Part shown: piece after piece, positions 22,202 through 32,779 of the stretch | How the letters are laid out: each line of letters starts with the position of its first letter | How positions within the stretch are numbered: the first letter of the stretch is position 1 | From: Parelaphostrongylus tenuis | Lineage: Eukaryota > Nematoda > Chromadorea > Rhabditida > Metastrongylidae | Direction of reading: 5' to 3' | NCBI GenBank assembly: GCA_019055375.1 | Contig: JAHQIW010003865.1 | Coordinates: forward strand, 1 to 64,000 | Length of the DNA: 64,000 nt | Program-made: the position numbers and the translations under genes | Notes under the pieces: model-generated | The model's input: only the letters and a program-made list of their open reading frames with translations | What the model was told of the DNA's origin: nothing | The model's database searches: none

Positions 22202-23735
22202 GAATTATATGTTGAGCACACCCGGAAATAGGCAAACAAGTGGAAAGCTTCTAGACCAAAATTATATAGAGAATTGAATAAACTCACAAGCATTGATAGA
22301 AAAGTTTTGAGTTAGTGCTAGAATTGACAAATCACAGAATTGACATACTTTTTACGGATCCCATGATGTCCTCAAAAATGATTTCAGCCGTTTTCCAAAG
22401 TCTGTTACATTATATTCCTTTCGAGTATATTCACGAACGAAATAAAATGTAACAGCTGTCAAAAAGACGACTTGAAGCATTCTCAGAGGCAATATATGAC
22501 TGTTTTTATAGAGGTTTTATAGAAGCAGTCGATTGAAGATTCTTTTTTGTGATCGCCCGATAGTTCGAAAAATGCCGATTTTGAATCTGAGCCTGATTGC
22601 AAAGAATGGGTTGTTTCAACTTCACAATAGAGAAGAATGCACATTACTGTAACGTCTTTTATGATGTAACGTCCTTTCTTACCCTTTGAGAGCAAAGCCT
22701 TTCTTTTTGCTTTCTTGCTTTCGGTGTTCACTCTATAGCTCAAATCTCTGTAATCTATCACTGCGCTTGTTTTTTTTTTTTTGGACAAAACCTTCTTGTT
22801 GCGTTGTACCAGTAAAAATAACAAGGTGTTGCGCACATGACGCTCAATTTGCTCAGCGTGTGTGTATGCCTATGGGTGTGAGATGTTGCAAAATTGCAAC
22901 AAACAGCATGAAGGCCCTTGTTCAGCCAACTTGAAAACTCGCCAATTACGAAAACTCATCGAGGAGTTTGGCATGGACATTCGAACCACCCCAGCAACAA
23001 TGGATATCACAGGCACTGCTTTTGATCGAAACTGAAGCCATCTTTCTTAGCATCTGTACAAAAACGTGACGCTAATTAGCTAACGCTGTTACATACAATT
23101 AATAATTGAGGCGCAGTAGAGAATTATACTTCTCAGAATTGCCATGAGCTACACTTCATTAGTAGATTCAGCACCATGTAGAGCGATAACTCATGTCGTA
23201 TTAGAATTTTTACAGCGTCATCCACTTAAGATAATTTCGAAGTTATCAAAATCTACACAATGTTTATATATACTGTACCTTCATTTTTCTTCGACAAAAT
23301 GACAACTGTAAGAGAAGCAAATCATTTTCGAGCGGCATTCACACCGATGAAACCTTGGTTGTCACGCTGCTTTGATTACCGAGAGTCTCCTTTGCGATGC
23401 TCTTCAGCCAATAATTGAGGTACTGACTTCCACTTGATTGTGCCAAGTTCAAGCGTTGGCAGGATTATAGAGAACGGTGGCGAGACAGTAACAGCGCTAC
23501 AATTAACAACGAATACAAGCATTTTAACCAAAGGTTGGTTATCAAGCCAAAATTATAAATCGAAATTTTCCTATCCATACATGATGGATGCTGCAAGAGT
23601 TATCGTCAAATTGTTCTATTTGTTCAAGACTCTCGGTAGACTAGACGCATATGTTGGCTAAACTCTTTTCAAATTCAAGGTGACATTCATCCCATCACTT
23701 TCTGTAGGATGTACTGATAATATTGATGAATATAC
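22202..23735. other. intergenic, no recognised feature
   Basis: No domain or repeat recognised. A homopolymer of about 11 T lies near 22.77 kb. Confidence 0.35.
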
Positions 23736-23739
23736 TTTT

Positions 23740-25440
23740 CTATCCAAGGACCGCCCTCTTTGAGGGATCCCGCCCGATTAGTGGCGAGAACACGTGGCGC
23801 GTCCCCAGGTGGTGGATAGGGGAATTAGCTCAAACCAAAGCGACCGTGTGCCTCCCAGAGACGCAGGTGGATTCAGGGGATAAGCTCACCGCTTCTGCAA
23901 TGCCGACTTACTAACCTCTATTTCTACGAGTCAAGTCGGCCAAAAGCCTGCAAGCAAGAGGCTAGGAAGTACATGGCAGGCGGTTAGGAGTCGCCTCCAA
24001 CAAACAACCTCCTCCCGCTCCTCCGAGAGAGACTGACAAGCTACTCGTGAGTGCCCACCCCCCGTTTAAAGCCTATGTTTTTGTTCAAAAAGGAAGAGCT
24101 TTACAATATAGGCAATAATCGCGCAATCTGCTTTCTGTCCGTTGTCTGTGAACTCCACTAGAGTCATCTTAAACAGTATTGAGAGAACACTGGACGAAGG
24201 ATAGCCACGCGTACAAGCGGGGTTCCGAGAAGGATTTAGTACCATAGATCACATCCACATGATTACAAGACTCATTGAAGTCTCACGATAGTACAACTAA
24301 CCACTCTGTCTCACTTTCATCGATCTGAAGAAAGCCTTGATTCAGTGGAAGCAGAAACGGTTATGGAGGCTGTGGATAATAAGGGCGTCCCTACTAGATA
24401 CATAGTGATCCTTCGTGAGCTTTATAAAGATTTCACAACTGAATTATCTCCATTCTACAATAATCTCACCATTGACGTAAGAAAGGGATTCGACAAGGCG
24501 ATACAATTTTGCTAAAAGTATTCATTGCCACCCTCCAAAACGTCATGTAAACTTCAGAATGGGGCTATATGGGATGAAAATTGACGGTCCACAATTAACC
24601 CATATTCGCTTTACTGATTATATCGTTCTCATAACACCAAACATCAGCCAAACAGAACGAATGCTGACCGATTTCGACAACGCCTGTGGAAAGGTAGGCT
24701 TCAACGAAATCTAACAAAAACGATGTTCATGAGGAACGGATGGTTTTTGAATACCGTATTCACGTTCAACGTCGCTACAATCTCCGATTGCTCCAGTTAT
24801 GTCTATCTAGATTGCGAAATCAACATGAAGAACGACCTAGCTCCAGAGTTGAGCAGGGGGAAACGAGCGGCTTGGGGAACATTTAAGAGCATCGAAGATG
24901 TAGTGAAGAGGACAAAGAACATGCGACTCCGCTCCCACCTTTTCGATTCAGCTGTTATCCCTGCCCTAACGAATGCAGCAGAAACCTGGTCGATACGTAA
25001 GCAGGACGAAGGATCACTTGACGTTATCGACGCGCAGTCGAAAGATCGATGCTAGGAGTATCCCGTATCTCGCAAATGAGAGATATGATCTGAAGTCCCG
25101 ACCTATGTCAACGATCGAAAATCAGAGACGCCGTTCTATACGCCAGGATATCAAAAATATGGTGGACTGGGCACGTGATGCGCTTCAACGACAAAAGATG
25201 GGCGAGAGTTGTTATTACCAACTGGTTTCCTCGAGACACCAAGCGCTTTACAGAAAGACCACTGACTCGTTGGTCCGATTTCTTCGCGAAAACTAAAGAA
25301 GAAAGATATGATGCTCAGCGATTCCATAGAGCTAGAAGGACCCACTGGGCTACTTTTGCATACGATAGGGAAAATGGAAGTGCTGCTGGTACTCGCTCGA
25401 GTCAGTTGATGACCAGTGGGAGGACAGGTGATGTTTTTCC
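23740..25440 (+). mobile_element. RTE retrotransposon, internally deleted
   Basis: It begins with the untranslated leader (CTCTTTGAGGGATCCCG, GAGAACACGTGGCG) also seen at the 5' end of the copy at 48.3 kb. It then goes almost directly to the reverse transcriptase, so the endonuclease is deleted. RT blocks are visible with frameshifts: DSVEAETVMEAVDNKGVPT, then the catalytic box decayed to RFTDYIVL instead of RFADDIVL, then SSYVYLDCEINMKNDLAPEL and LFDSAVIPALTNAAETWSIR. The last part encodes the usual C-terminal region. Not functional. Confidence 0.9.
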
Positions 25441-25464
25441 ATAATTGCCGCTGAGTAGTGGTTG

Positions 25465-25615
25465 AATCGATTTCACTGAAATCTTGATTTCGCCGTGCTG
25501 CATCGTTTCCATGTAAATGAAAGAAGTGGTACTGTTCCGAGACGGGAATGGTACAAATTCCACGACACTGCGAGGATGAGAGGCTTGACAAGACCTGTGC
25601 TGAGTCGTCTTAGAA
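25465..25615 (+). repeat. repeated coding-like segment (copy 1)
   Basis: Just after the RTE 3' end the plus strand reads AVLHRFHVNERSG...PRREWYKFHDTARM. It is clearly related in DNA and protein to the minus-strand frame at 26.88-27.12 kb (AVLWRFHVNGGGELFREM). It may be a shared repeat or two remnants of one gene family. Function unknown. Confidence 0.5.
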
Positions 25616-25884
25616 CATGATTCATGATGTACGGTCGCACTACCAATACACTATGAGTCCTCTCTATCCATGATAAGGTAAATTCGACATGCCATTGTAA
25701 CTCTGCTGGATACGCAAGGGTAGATAATTTAGTATGCAAAAGTAGGTAATAATTAACATTGGATAATTAGTTGTGACAGTTAACTTCTACGTCAATTCTA
25801 TCCTGAAGCGGAAACGTGAGATTGTACGTGTTTTATTTACCTAGTGCTTTGGCGTCAATGCTCAAGTCTAGTGATAAATATGAT

Positions 25885-25990
25885 ATAAAGCTTCGATTTT
25901 TACCTGAGAGAATTGAGAAGTGAGCAAAAACACGTTACCTCAGACGAGAGTCGAACCCGCGTTTTATTCACAGCGGGGATGCGTCATGAA
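25885..25990 (-). repeat. tRNA-like element, single arm
   Basis: Contains TGAGAGAATTGAGAAGTGAG, CAAAAACACG, and the minus-strand T-arm GAGTCGAACCCGCG. This is one outer arm of the palindromic family, without a partner. Confidence 0.6.
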
Positions 25991-26091
25991 ATCTATTAAT
26001 CATTTGCGGCAGTTACATTCCTCTGAAAAGCAAAATTCCTTCCTAAATAGGTTTTACGATATTTTCAAAATTCTATTTCTTTAGGAAAAAA

Positions 26092-26589
26092 CCGTAGATG
26101 TATGACTCTCATGATAACCAAATGATGCCTGTTGTTGTACTAAGGTATTCTACAAGAACAGTTTTCTTTGCTGTATAATTGAAACAAACGAGAGTTTGAG
26201 CTGAAAGAACACCAAGCTTTTTTTAGAGCTTATTTATTAGGATTCTTGGCCATCTCTCCCGCAAGAGTCATATTGCCTTGGCCAGGAATGTTCTAGACTG
26301 TTTCGCTTTTGTTGATTATTTTTCATGCATTTTAGGTTCTATATTTACTATTGTTTAGAGAAAGAAGAAAGAAACAAAAGCAAAAAAACTCCGCAGATTT
26401 ACTTACCAAGGCAATATGACTCGTGCAGGAGAGATGGCGAAGATTCCTATATTTAAGCCCTAAAAAAATCTTGGTGCTCTTTTAACTGAACCTCTCGTTT
26501 GCTCCAACTACATTGTAAAGATAACTACTCTTGCAGAATGTCTTGACACTGCAACAGGCATCATTTGATTATCCTGAGAATCATCTACC
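26092..26589. repeat. fold-back element with about 190-bp inverted arms
   Basis: The left arm (26092 to about 26282) begins GTAGATGTATGACTCTCATG. The right arm (about 26402-26589) is its reverse complement with scattered mismatches. Shared blocks include AAATGATGCCTGTTG, ACGAGAG and CAAGGCAATATGACTC. The spacer of about 120 bp has no ORF. This is typical of a fold-back MITE; no transposase is encoded. Confidence 0.8.
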
Positions 26590-26877
26590 TTAGGTTACTT
26601 CCTGAAGAGTACAGGCGATCGTGAAAACATCGTATTACTTATTTGGAAAGTAGTTTATGTCTTCAATGAAATAGAACGACCGCAAGTGGTTAGAAGTTTT
26701 TATTGAATACAAAAAAAAAGCACTGGCAATCTCACTTCCGCTCCTTCACTATTCCAACTGGTATCTCTGTTCTTACATACCTCCTTCAATAACCATTGCT
26801 TGATTAAATTATCATTGTCTTATAGAAAAGCCGCATAACGCATTGGTAGTGCTGTCGTTCATCACAAACTGGATCTA

Positions 26878-27125
26878 GGTCGACCCCGCACTGATGTTGT
26901 CAGCTCTCTCATCCTTGCAGTGCCGTGAAATTTTCACAATCATCTCTCGAAACAGTTCACCTCCTCCATTAACATGGAAACGCCATAACACGGCCTTTCC
27001 ACGATAGCAACGAGAGTCAGGTCGATCACGTGCAGCAAACTCGTGTAAAGTCAGATATCCTGGAGCAGCAGCTGTATCCTCGGGCAAAAGTGCAGAAACA
27101 CTCGTGGATAATGGATGACGAAGAA
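26878..27125 (-). CDS. coding-like exon or repeat, unknown product (copy 2)
   Basis: On the minus strand, after an acceptor-like AATTCAATTAG, a frame of 82 codons contains GYLTLHEFAARDRPDSRCYR, GKAVLWRFHVNGGGELFREM and IVKISRHCKDERADN, then stops. Its base composition is clearly richer in GC than its surroundings. Because the segment is related to 25.47-25.61 kb, it may be a repeat-borne sequence rather than a unique host exon. The family is not recognised. Confidence 0.4.
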
Positions 27126-27221
27126 GCTAATTGAATTCAAATTCTGTATGGATCAGCAAAGAAGGTGTGAAACACAGTCGTTTAGAAACAAATTACTTCA
27201 AATTATCACTTTTCCAATGCT

Positions 27222-27372
27222 GTTGAGTGATATGCAAAAGTTTGAACTTCGACCGGGATTCGCACCCGCACTTCACCCTCTCCGCTTCAGCGCGTTTTCG
27301 GGAAGGGAAGGGTGATATGCGGGTTTGAATCCCGTCTAAACTCCAGAATTTTGCATATCACCCCACTCTATT
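27222..27372. repeat. palindromic tRNA-like element (copy 2, short)
   Basis: Arms GAGTGATATGCAAAAGTTTG...GGGATTCGCACCCGC and GCGGGTTTGAATCCCG...TTTGCATATCACCCCACTC face each other around a short core. Each arm holds only the T-arm half of a tRNA, so it folds into one long hairpin. Confidence 0.7.
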
Positions 27373-27429
27373 GGATATATATCTGTAACGTCATACCACA
27401 GCTAAAGCAGGTTAATAGAATAACGTAAA

Positions 27430-27725
27430 AAAGACAGAGCTCTCGGCGTTGATCAACCCTGAGGGATACGCCGTGCGTTCGTCTTCAATTTTTAATTTCA
27501 TTTGAGTTGATTGAATGCATATCTGGCCTTTACAATGACTTGCGGTGACCTCATGCTGTACCGAGTCAGTGCTGCTTATCCTTCCAAGCAAGTATGAGGC
27601 TATTCGGGTACCAATTTACCAAATGCGGGACGATGGATGGCTTCGTGAGCTATGAGCGCGAGATCGAACCATTAACCTCGAGTGCGACATAGAGCACCTC
27701 CAACTACTGCGCCACATGCACTCAT
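27430..27725 (-). repeat. SINE family A, full length
   Basis: It runs from AGAGCTCTCGGCGTTGATCA (tail side on the plus strand) to a minus-strand tRNA-like head with GTGGCGCAGTAGTTGGAGGT (A box) and TAATGGTTCGATCTCGC (B box). About 300 bp. This head suggests origin from a tRNA gene transcribed by RNA polymerase III. Confidence 0.75.
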
Positions 27726-28418
27726 TTTTGTTGTTAATGTTGAGAAACACTTCTATAAGAGTGTTGATCTATTATCAGAACTTACCCGATATTAGGTGGA
27801 TTTGAACCGCGATTACGTTTTTCGTGAGCATATTAAATACGTGCTGCCCCATGAAGACTTGAGCTCTGTCTATATCTACTCTGTCAGCCATCTGACTTGT
27901 TCTGAACCATTGACCTACATATACCACTCTGCGAACGACAAGCGTGATTTTGATCCGCAAATTCTTGGAGTTTTTATTCTGAGCAAAGCTTTTTATCTAG
28001 AGTAAACAGTTATGCAGAGGCGCTAAAACAGGCGCCTGTTTGGCATTCTATAAGTACCTTTGTAATAACCGTAAGAGACTCATACATGGTATGATCTTAT
28101 CAGACTATTACTTAAAGGCTTCAATCTCACAAATTCTGACACTTTGCTTGATTTTTAAAAAGGCCTTCATATTACGCTGTAGAAGCAACTGTGGATCGCT
28201 TTTTATTGAATTACACTAGGCTCATTCGATAGCCCAAATCTCAGCAAATGCAAAGCTTAAATTGCTTCTCGGAAAGGTTTTCATAGCGTACTGTGAGAAC
28301 TAGAAAAAAAACTACGTATGAAGGCCAGAGTTTTCTGTACAAGTAGAACTTATATATGCGCAAAAGTATGTAATCGATCCGCGAAAAATACTTATGAAAA
28401 GCAGTGAAGCGAAATTAG

Positions 28419-28554
28419 CCATCTCCACTACACGAAGATAAAGGCCACAGTTAGGACGGACGGCTGTGAGCGACTGACTCTAATCATCGGCTCTGAAAAT
28501 TACATTGACGACATTGCTGAAGTTGAAGAAGAGACGATTCAATTTATGGAAATC
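28419..28554 (+). CDS. candidate upstream exon of the SUMO-like gene
   Basis: Open for 45 codons from an AAATTAG acceptor to a good donor (GAAATC|GTATGT), and in phase 0 with the next exon at 28739. It reads KIKATVRTDGCERLTLIIGS, then ENYIDDIAEVEEETIQFMEI. The acidic stretch before a short hydrophobic strand resembles the acidic N-terminal tail and first beta strand of SUMO. The part before it suggests a longer N terminus than usual. Its link to the next exon is inferred from phase and spacing (184-bp intron). Confidence 0.5.
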
Positions 28555-28738
28555 GTATGTAACGATACCTTTCAATCGACTATATCGAGATCTCGCTTAA
28601 GAAAAGTTATCAGATTGTTTTGGAGCGAGCTCTCGAAACAGTCGATCGAAAGATGTTGCATAAGCCCAGTGACAGCCGTAATCATTGCAATCGACACTAG
28701 AGAGTGAGTGTTCTTTGTTTACTAAGCACTGCTTCTAG

Positions 28739-28839
28739 GATTCGGACGAGGTTAAATTTCGTGTGAACATTCGCACTACGATGGGCAGAATTAAGAGATC
28801 ATACGCCGATCGCATCAGCGTCCCTGTGAGAGTATTGCG
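28739..28839 (+). CDS. SUMO-like protein, exon
   Basis: Starts after CTGCTTCTAG and reads DSDEVKFRVNIRTTMGRIKR, then SYADRISVPVRVLR. SUMO family members have (D/Q)DSxEVxF(R/K)V...TxMxKLKxxYxxR.GVxxxxLRF. It ends CG|GTAATT (phase 2) and joins to A|TTC to give Arg-Phe, as in SUMO. SUMO is a small modifier attached to lysines of nuclear proteins. Here it is divergent, for example IRTT where KYGT/KMTT is common. Confidence 0.8.
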
Positions 28840-28925
28840 GTAATTTGCGGTTTTTTTTTGTTGCACAATCCAAACTTTATAGGACTCTTCGACATCAAAT
28901 AGAGTTAGTGTTTGATTGTTTGCAG

Positions 28926-29034
28926 ATTCATATTCGATGGTCGCCCTATAAACGGCAGCGATACTCTGACACGCCTCCAAATGGAAGAAGACGACATGAT
29001 CAAGGTAATTTTTCCATACACTCAAGGAGTATAA
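28926..29034 (+). CDS. SUMO-like protein, terminal exon
   Basis: After GTTTGCAG it reads FIFDGRPINGSDTLTRLQME, then EDDMIKV. This is the (F/L)FDG(R/K)xIxxxDTPxxLxMExDDxIEV core of SUMO, covering the last beta strands. A donor is possible at 29005 (AAG|GTAATT); without splicing, the frame adds IFPYTQGV and stops at 29032. The family's conserved C-terminal QTGG is not found either way. The protein is therefore a non-conjugatable relative, a pseudogene, or has a last exon I could not see. Identification of the fold is firm. Confidence 0.8.
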
Positions 29035-29937
29035 AGTGTTCGTTGTTGATGAACTCCTGAGGAATGCGCCGTTTCTTCGGCACCAGCAATCATAGTGGAA
29101 GTGACAGAATGCATGTTTGGTAATTAGAATTAACTGGGGGTGGCTTACTAGCACTGAATTGATGTTTTGTCCCAACCAAGTCTGATCACCAGTTTGATGA
29201 CCCCGAAGAATCGAAAACCCGATGGACAGGAGGGGGTGTTCACCGAATAAGTATTCAGTAACCTCTATGACACGTGGTGGTGTACAATACATGAGACATT
29301 TCTCAAGGGTCGATGAAAGATTAACAACTTTACCATTTTTTCAGTGGTGGATTTACAAGTGTGTATTATTCTTCTTTCTTGCTAATGTTCTGTTCAGTAA
29401 ACTCCCATTGGTATCTACTTCCATTTCCAGGTCTACTAGGAACAGTACGGAGGCTTTTCATGAAAGCATCTTGTTTGCCATGTTATGAGTTTTCTTCTGT
29501 AGTTAACGTGCTGCACAAAAAAAGCTGACTCTACATTTTTCCCGAATTTCTTTTTCTTTGTTGAATATTTCAGCTTATTAATGGAACATTTGTGAAAAAA
29601 TGTGTTACTAATAAACTTCTGTTTACCATTTGCACTTTGCCCCGTCGACAGTACTGTATTGTTTGCAGGCTTTGAAATCAAACATTCTACGCAACTTATT
29701 AGTGAAAGCGCCTAAATTGTTAAACTTCTAAAATTCATTTGAATCGTGTTCTTGTCCATTTCCAATCAACCCGTCTTCGACCTCTGTTTCCTACAAATAT
29801 AGGAAGCATACAAACGACTTCAGCATCCTAGAAGGTCATAAAGAGCGGATCAAATAGGACTGGAGCTGAGCACTCTTGTAGAGGTGGAAAATGAGAGAAA
29901 AATTCACCACACTTACTCCAGAGGTGAATAATACTGC

Positions 29938-30120
29938 TCACATTAAATGTTTTACTCCATCTATACCGTCATCAACTTCAGCATTTCCGTTGGTAGCGGT
30001 TGGCGATGCATCGTCAATGTCATTAGAGTCAAGTGACTTTTTCGGTTGAATCTGTTTCTTCGGTTTGAAAATTCTCATCTTATTCAACAAACATCTCATC
30101 TCCGTATCTAAAACCATCAT
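29938..30120 (-). CDS. possible exon on the minus strand, unknown
   Basis: The minus strand has a perfect acceptor (TTTTTTCAG) followed by an open frame of about 60 codons: MMVLDTEMRCLLNKMRIF, KPKKQIQPKKS, then an acidic Asp/Asn-rich end. It stops at TGA overlapping a donor-like GTGAGC, so it may be an internal or a last exon. Base composition and splice signal favour a real exon. The product is not recognised. Confidence 0.4.
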   Translation of the reverse strand: MMVLDTEMRCLLNKMRIFKPKKQIQPKKSLDSNDIDDASPTATNGNAEVDDGIDGVKHLM

Positions 30121-30154
30121 CTGAAAAAACATAGACTAATTAATAGTATTCAAT

Positions 30155-30435
30155 TAAAGGCGTAGACCAATCCTTGAGGGATGCATCATGCATTCACCTT
30201 CATTTTCTAACTTGGTCTTAGATGTTTTCAATGCAAATCTGCTATGCACAATGACTCACGTTGGCTACCCGCGTATCCAGCCAGCGCTGCTATCTTCCCA
30301 GACAAGTCTGCTATCAGTCAACGATTCCGAATGGGTCGAAGTCTTGGTGGGCCAGAAGCGCGGAATCGAACCATCAACCATCGATTAATCGATCCTGCAT
30401 CGCAGAGGGCCGCTAGCCACTGCCATACGCGCTCA
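30155..30435 (-). repeat. SINE family A
   Basis: Shares GATCAATCC/GACCAATCC, GAGGGATGCATCATGCATTC, CAGACAAGTCTG and the minus-strand head (GCGCGGAATCGAACCATCAA) with the other family A copies. Moderately diverged. Confidence 0.65.
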
Positions 30436-30539
30436 AAAATTGGTGTTGACAATTGCAATAACAGAATTCTTTTATCCTTCACTCTCAACTGCTTATTTAG
30501 ACTACGCTCAAGACAATAAGAAGCTGATAATCTGACAAC

Positions 30540-31045
30540 ACGATAACGTGTTTTGAGTCTCTCATGAGGTCTTGGTTATGAGGTCGGCACATATACAGTA
30601 CCACTTAGCTGCTGTTTTCGCCCTTGCAGGCTGCTCAGTACCATGGTGTCTCTCAGTTCAACCGATCCCTTGCAGGTGGATATACCTCAAAATTTGAAAG
30701 AATCGACTTCGAATAATAGATCTCCGTATGTGGAGTGACAAAATCCCCCGACACTGCAGTGACTACAGTCGAACTCTTATGGCTGGTAGAATAAATCATA
30801 CCCTTACTCTATACTGTTTATATGGATGTTGCTCAAAAAATAACAATACGATAATCTGGTAAGCGAATAACACGTTTTGAGTCTTCTATGGGATTTATGG
30901 CGCTCATTCTTTCATAAGTAGGAGCATATCTCCTCGCAAAGGATCGGCTGAACCGAAAGACACCGTGCTACTGTGCAGCCTACAAAAACGGAACAGCAGC
31001 TGTATAGTAATGTATAAGTGTCGTAATAGGCCTCGTAAAATGTTC
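30540..31045. repeat. two diverged MITE-like repeats
   Basis: Two related blocks begin near 30545 (CACGTT-side CGTGTTTTGAGTCTCTCATG) and 30870 (CACGTTTTGAGTCTTCTATG). Both carry the CACGGTG/ACCATGGTG and GAACCGAAAGAC-like motifs of the family at 36.3 and 44.2 kb. Boundaries are uncertain. Confidence 0.45.
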
Positions 31046-31693
31046 AAAGCATGTGATCAGATTATCAAAATCCTTTTTATTCAATAGCTTTTAGCAATGG
31101 TATGATGTATAACATATCAATTGATATAGCAAACCTTCCAAGGCAGTTTTGCTATCATTTCGGGAATGTAAAAATAAAGACGCATAATATCTAGGCCATC
31201 AGTGGGAAAATCCCACATAAGAAACTGTAGTATTCCCATGATATATATGGTAGCCATCTCAAACTTTCAATCAAAAGTAAAGCTTTCTTTCCAATCGTAG
31301 TATTATGTGGTATGAGCGCTCTTTTTTGTGAGGCTTTTCTTTGTTATTTCAGTAACATACAGAGTGTACGAGCAATGTTCCAGAGTTGAGAAGACCTGCA
31401 AATAAGTAACTGTACAACAAGTCAAAATGCTCAAAAACAACAGAGATAGAACCAGAAATGGAAGATTTGATCTTCTACAAATTTGCGCATTCCAATTGTA
31501 TAATCTCAAAAGTGATCAATACCTATCTCATTAAGGCCAGCTGGCACATATCAGAACACGCGAAACACGTCCTCACAGTGAGAAAGAAAATAAAATGTCA
31601 GGAGAAAAATATCAGGTTGGAAAGAAGATCTTCATTGTGTGGATGGGAATGTCGCTTCTTTTTCGCATGAATCATGTGTGATTTTCGTATGAT

Positions 31694-32016
31694 TTGAAAG
31701 GTCTACTTCTTGAGCATCTATTGATAAATAATTTGTCTATAACTGCTGCAGAATGGATTTTGAACTGGAGTTGGGCGAGAAGTACCCAGAATATGTTTAT
31801 CGAAAGTGCGATTTGTTTCAGCAAGACGACGCAAAACCACACACAGCCAAAAAGACCAAGGCAAAGCTTGAGGAATTGGACGGAGTTGAGATTTTACAGC
31901 ATACACCTTATAGTCCGAATGTTGCTCCATCTGATGACTATCTTTTCCAACCAATGCAACAGTTTTTGGAAAGTTGCCGATTTAAATCTTTCGATGAAGT
32001 TGAAGAAGCATATTAA
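31694..32016 (+). mobile_element. mariner transposase C-terminal fragment
   Basis: It reads LFQQDDAKPHTAKKTKAKLE, then ILQHTPYSPNVAPSDDYLF and SCRFKSFDEVEEAY. Two of the three catalytic acidic residues of the mariner DD(34)D core are visible, about 35 residues apart. The N-terminal half, with the DNA-binding domain and first Asp, is missing. A stop follows at 32014. Dead fragment. Confidence 0.85.
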
Positions 32017-32228
32017 GAGTTATTTGATCCATAGTCGAAGGAGTGGTACTTCGATTAGAGCCGAAACATGGCGGAGCGATTTCAAAAAATGGTGGGTAAT
32101 GATGGCCTGTATTTTGACGAATAGTTGTTGTTGTTTCTTGTCTGAATATATGCATAAATTTTGAATGTTTTACCAAACGATGAAAGTTTTCTATATAACT
32201 TGAAGAATTGAGTGGTGAGCAAAACGCG

Positions 32229-32300
32229 GCCTCAGGCGGGAATCGAACCCACGTTTCATCCTATCCGGGGACGCGTGCTCTACCACTACACCACTGAGGC
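32229..32300 (-). tRNA. tRNA-like sequence (likely pseudo-tRNA), left arm
   Basis: Seventy-two bases that fold as a cloverleaf: acceptor GCCTCAG/CTGAGGC, D stem GTGT/GCAC, anticodon stem CGTCC/GGATG with loop CCGGATA, T stem GTGGG/CCCGC with loop TTCGATT. Read literally the anticodon is GGA, but position 33 is C, not the invariant U, and position 37 is U rather than a purine. It is therefore probably not a working tRNA. It differs from the right arm at about one base. Confidence 0.6.
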
Positions 32301-32493
32301 ACATTTGCCCTACCACTCATTCTTCAACATCTCAATGTTAGCTATCAGCCACCAACCTTTGACAGAATAATTATAATAGCTGTTAGCTCAACTGGGTTTA
32401 TAAAGCGAAATCGCATACCCAACCAAACCTGTCAAAGCTTGGTGGCTGATAACTAACATTGAGATGTTGAAAAATGAGTGGTAGGGCAAATGT

Positions 32494-32566
32494 GCCTCAG
32501 TGGTGTAGTGGTAGAGCACGCATCCCCGGATAGGATGAAACGTGGGTTCGATTCCCGCCTGAGGCC
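32494..32566 (+). tRNA. tRNA-like sequence (likely pseudo-tRNA), right arm
   Basis: Mirror copy of the left-arm sequence, with intact A box (TGGTGTAGTGGTAGAGCA) and B box (GGTTCGATTCC). These would allow RNA polymerase III transcription. Same cloverleaf, same literal GGA anticodon and the same non-standard positions 33 and 37. The T run expected as a pol III terminator is not close to the 3' end. Confidence 0.6.
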
Positions 32567-32779
32567 GCGTTCTTGCTCACCACTCTATTCTCTAAGTTCT
32601 ATAGGAAACATCATAACAATGCGAAATGCATTGAAAAAATACTGTTAATGATGAAAAATTTCTTTCCAATCTAGTACTTCTATCACTCACGACAACCTCG
32701 TTCACATAATTCTCAACACATATTAATGACATGTTTCGGCGCAAACCACGGAAAAGTCAAATCTGCTTAACTATCGTCT

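Larger units (their letters stand above)
32195..32635. repeat. large palindromic element with two facing tRNA-like sequences (copy 3)
   Basis: Outer ends are TATAACTTGAAGAATTGAGTGG and, on the right, CCACTCTATTCTCTAAGTTCTATA (shortened here). Inside are a minus-strand and a plus-strand tRNA-like sequence, then inner arms pairing TCAACATCTCAATGTTA and GCCACCAA with their complements near 32440-32470. The centre (about 70 bp) is not paired. Arms are about 175 bp and nearly identical, so the whole would fold into one long hairpin or cruciform. Confidence 0.85.

Noticed and set aside
28561..28730. Open frame YIEISLKKSYQIVLER... as the SUMO N terminus
   Set aside because: It does not match the SUMO first strand, lacks an acceptor and donor in the right phase, and the exon at 28419-28554 joins in phase instead.
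28735..29292. 185-codon minus-strand reading frame, the longest in the window
   Set aside because: It runs antisense through both SUMO-like exons, which explain the open frame; its own translation shows no domain.
32229..32566. Functional tRNA-Ser(GGA) genes
   Set aside because: The cloverleaf is complete, but position 33 is C and position 37 is U, serine tRNAs have a long variable arm that is missing here, and the sequence belongs to a repeat family.
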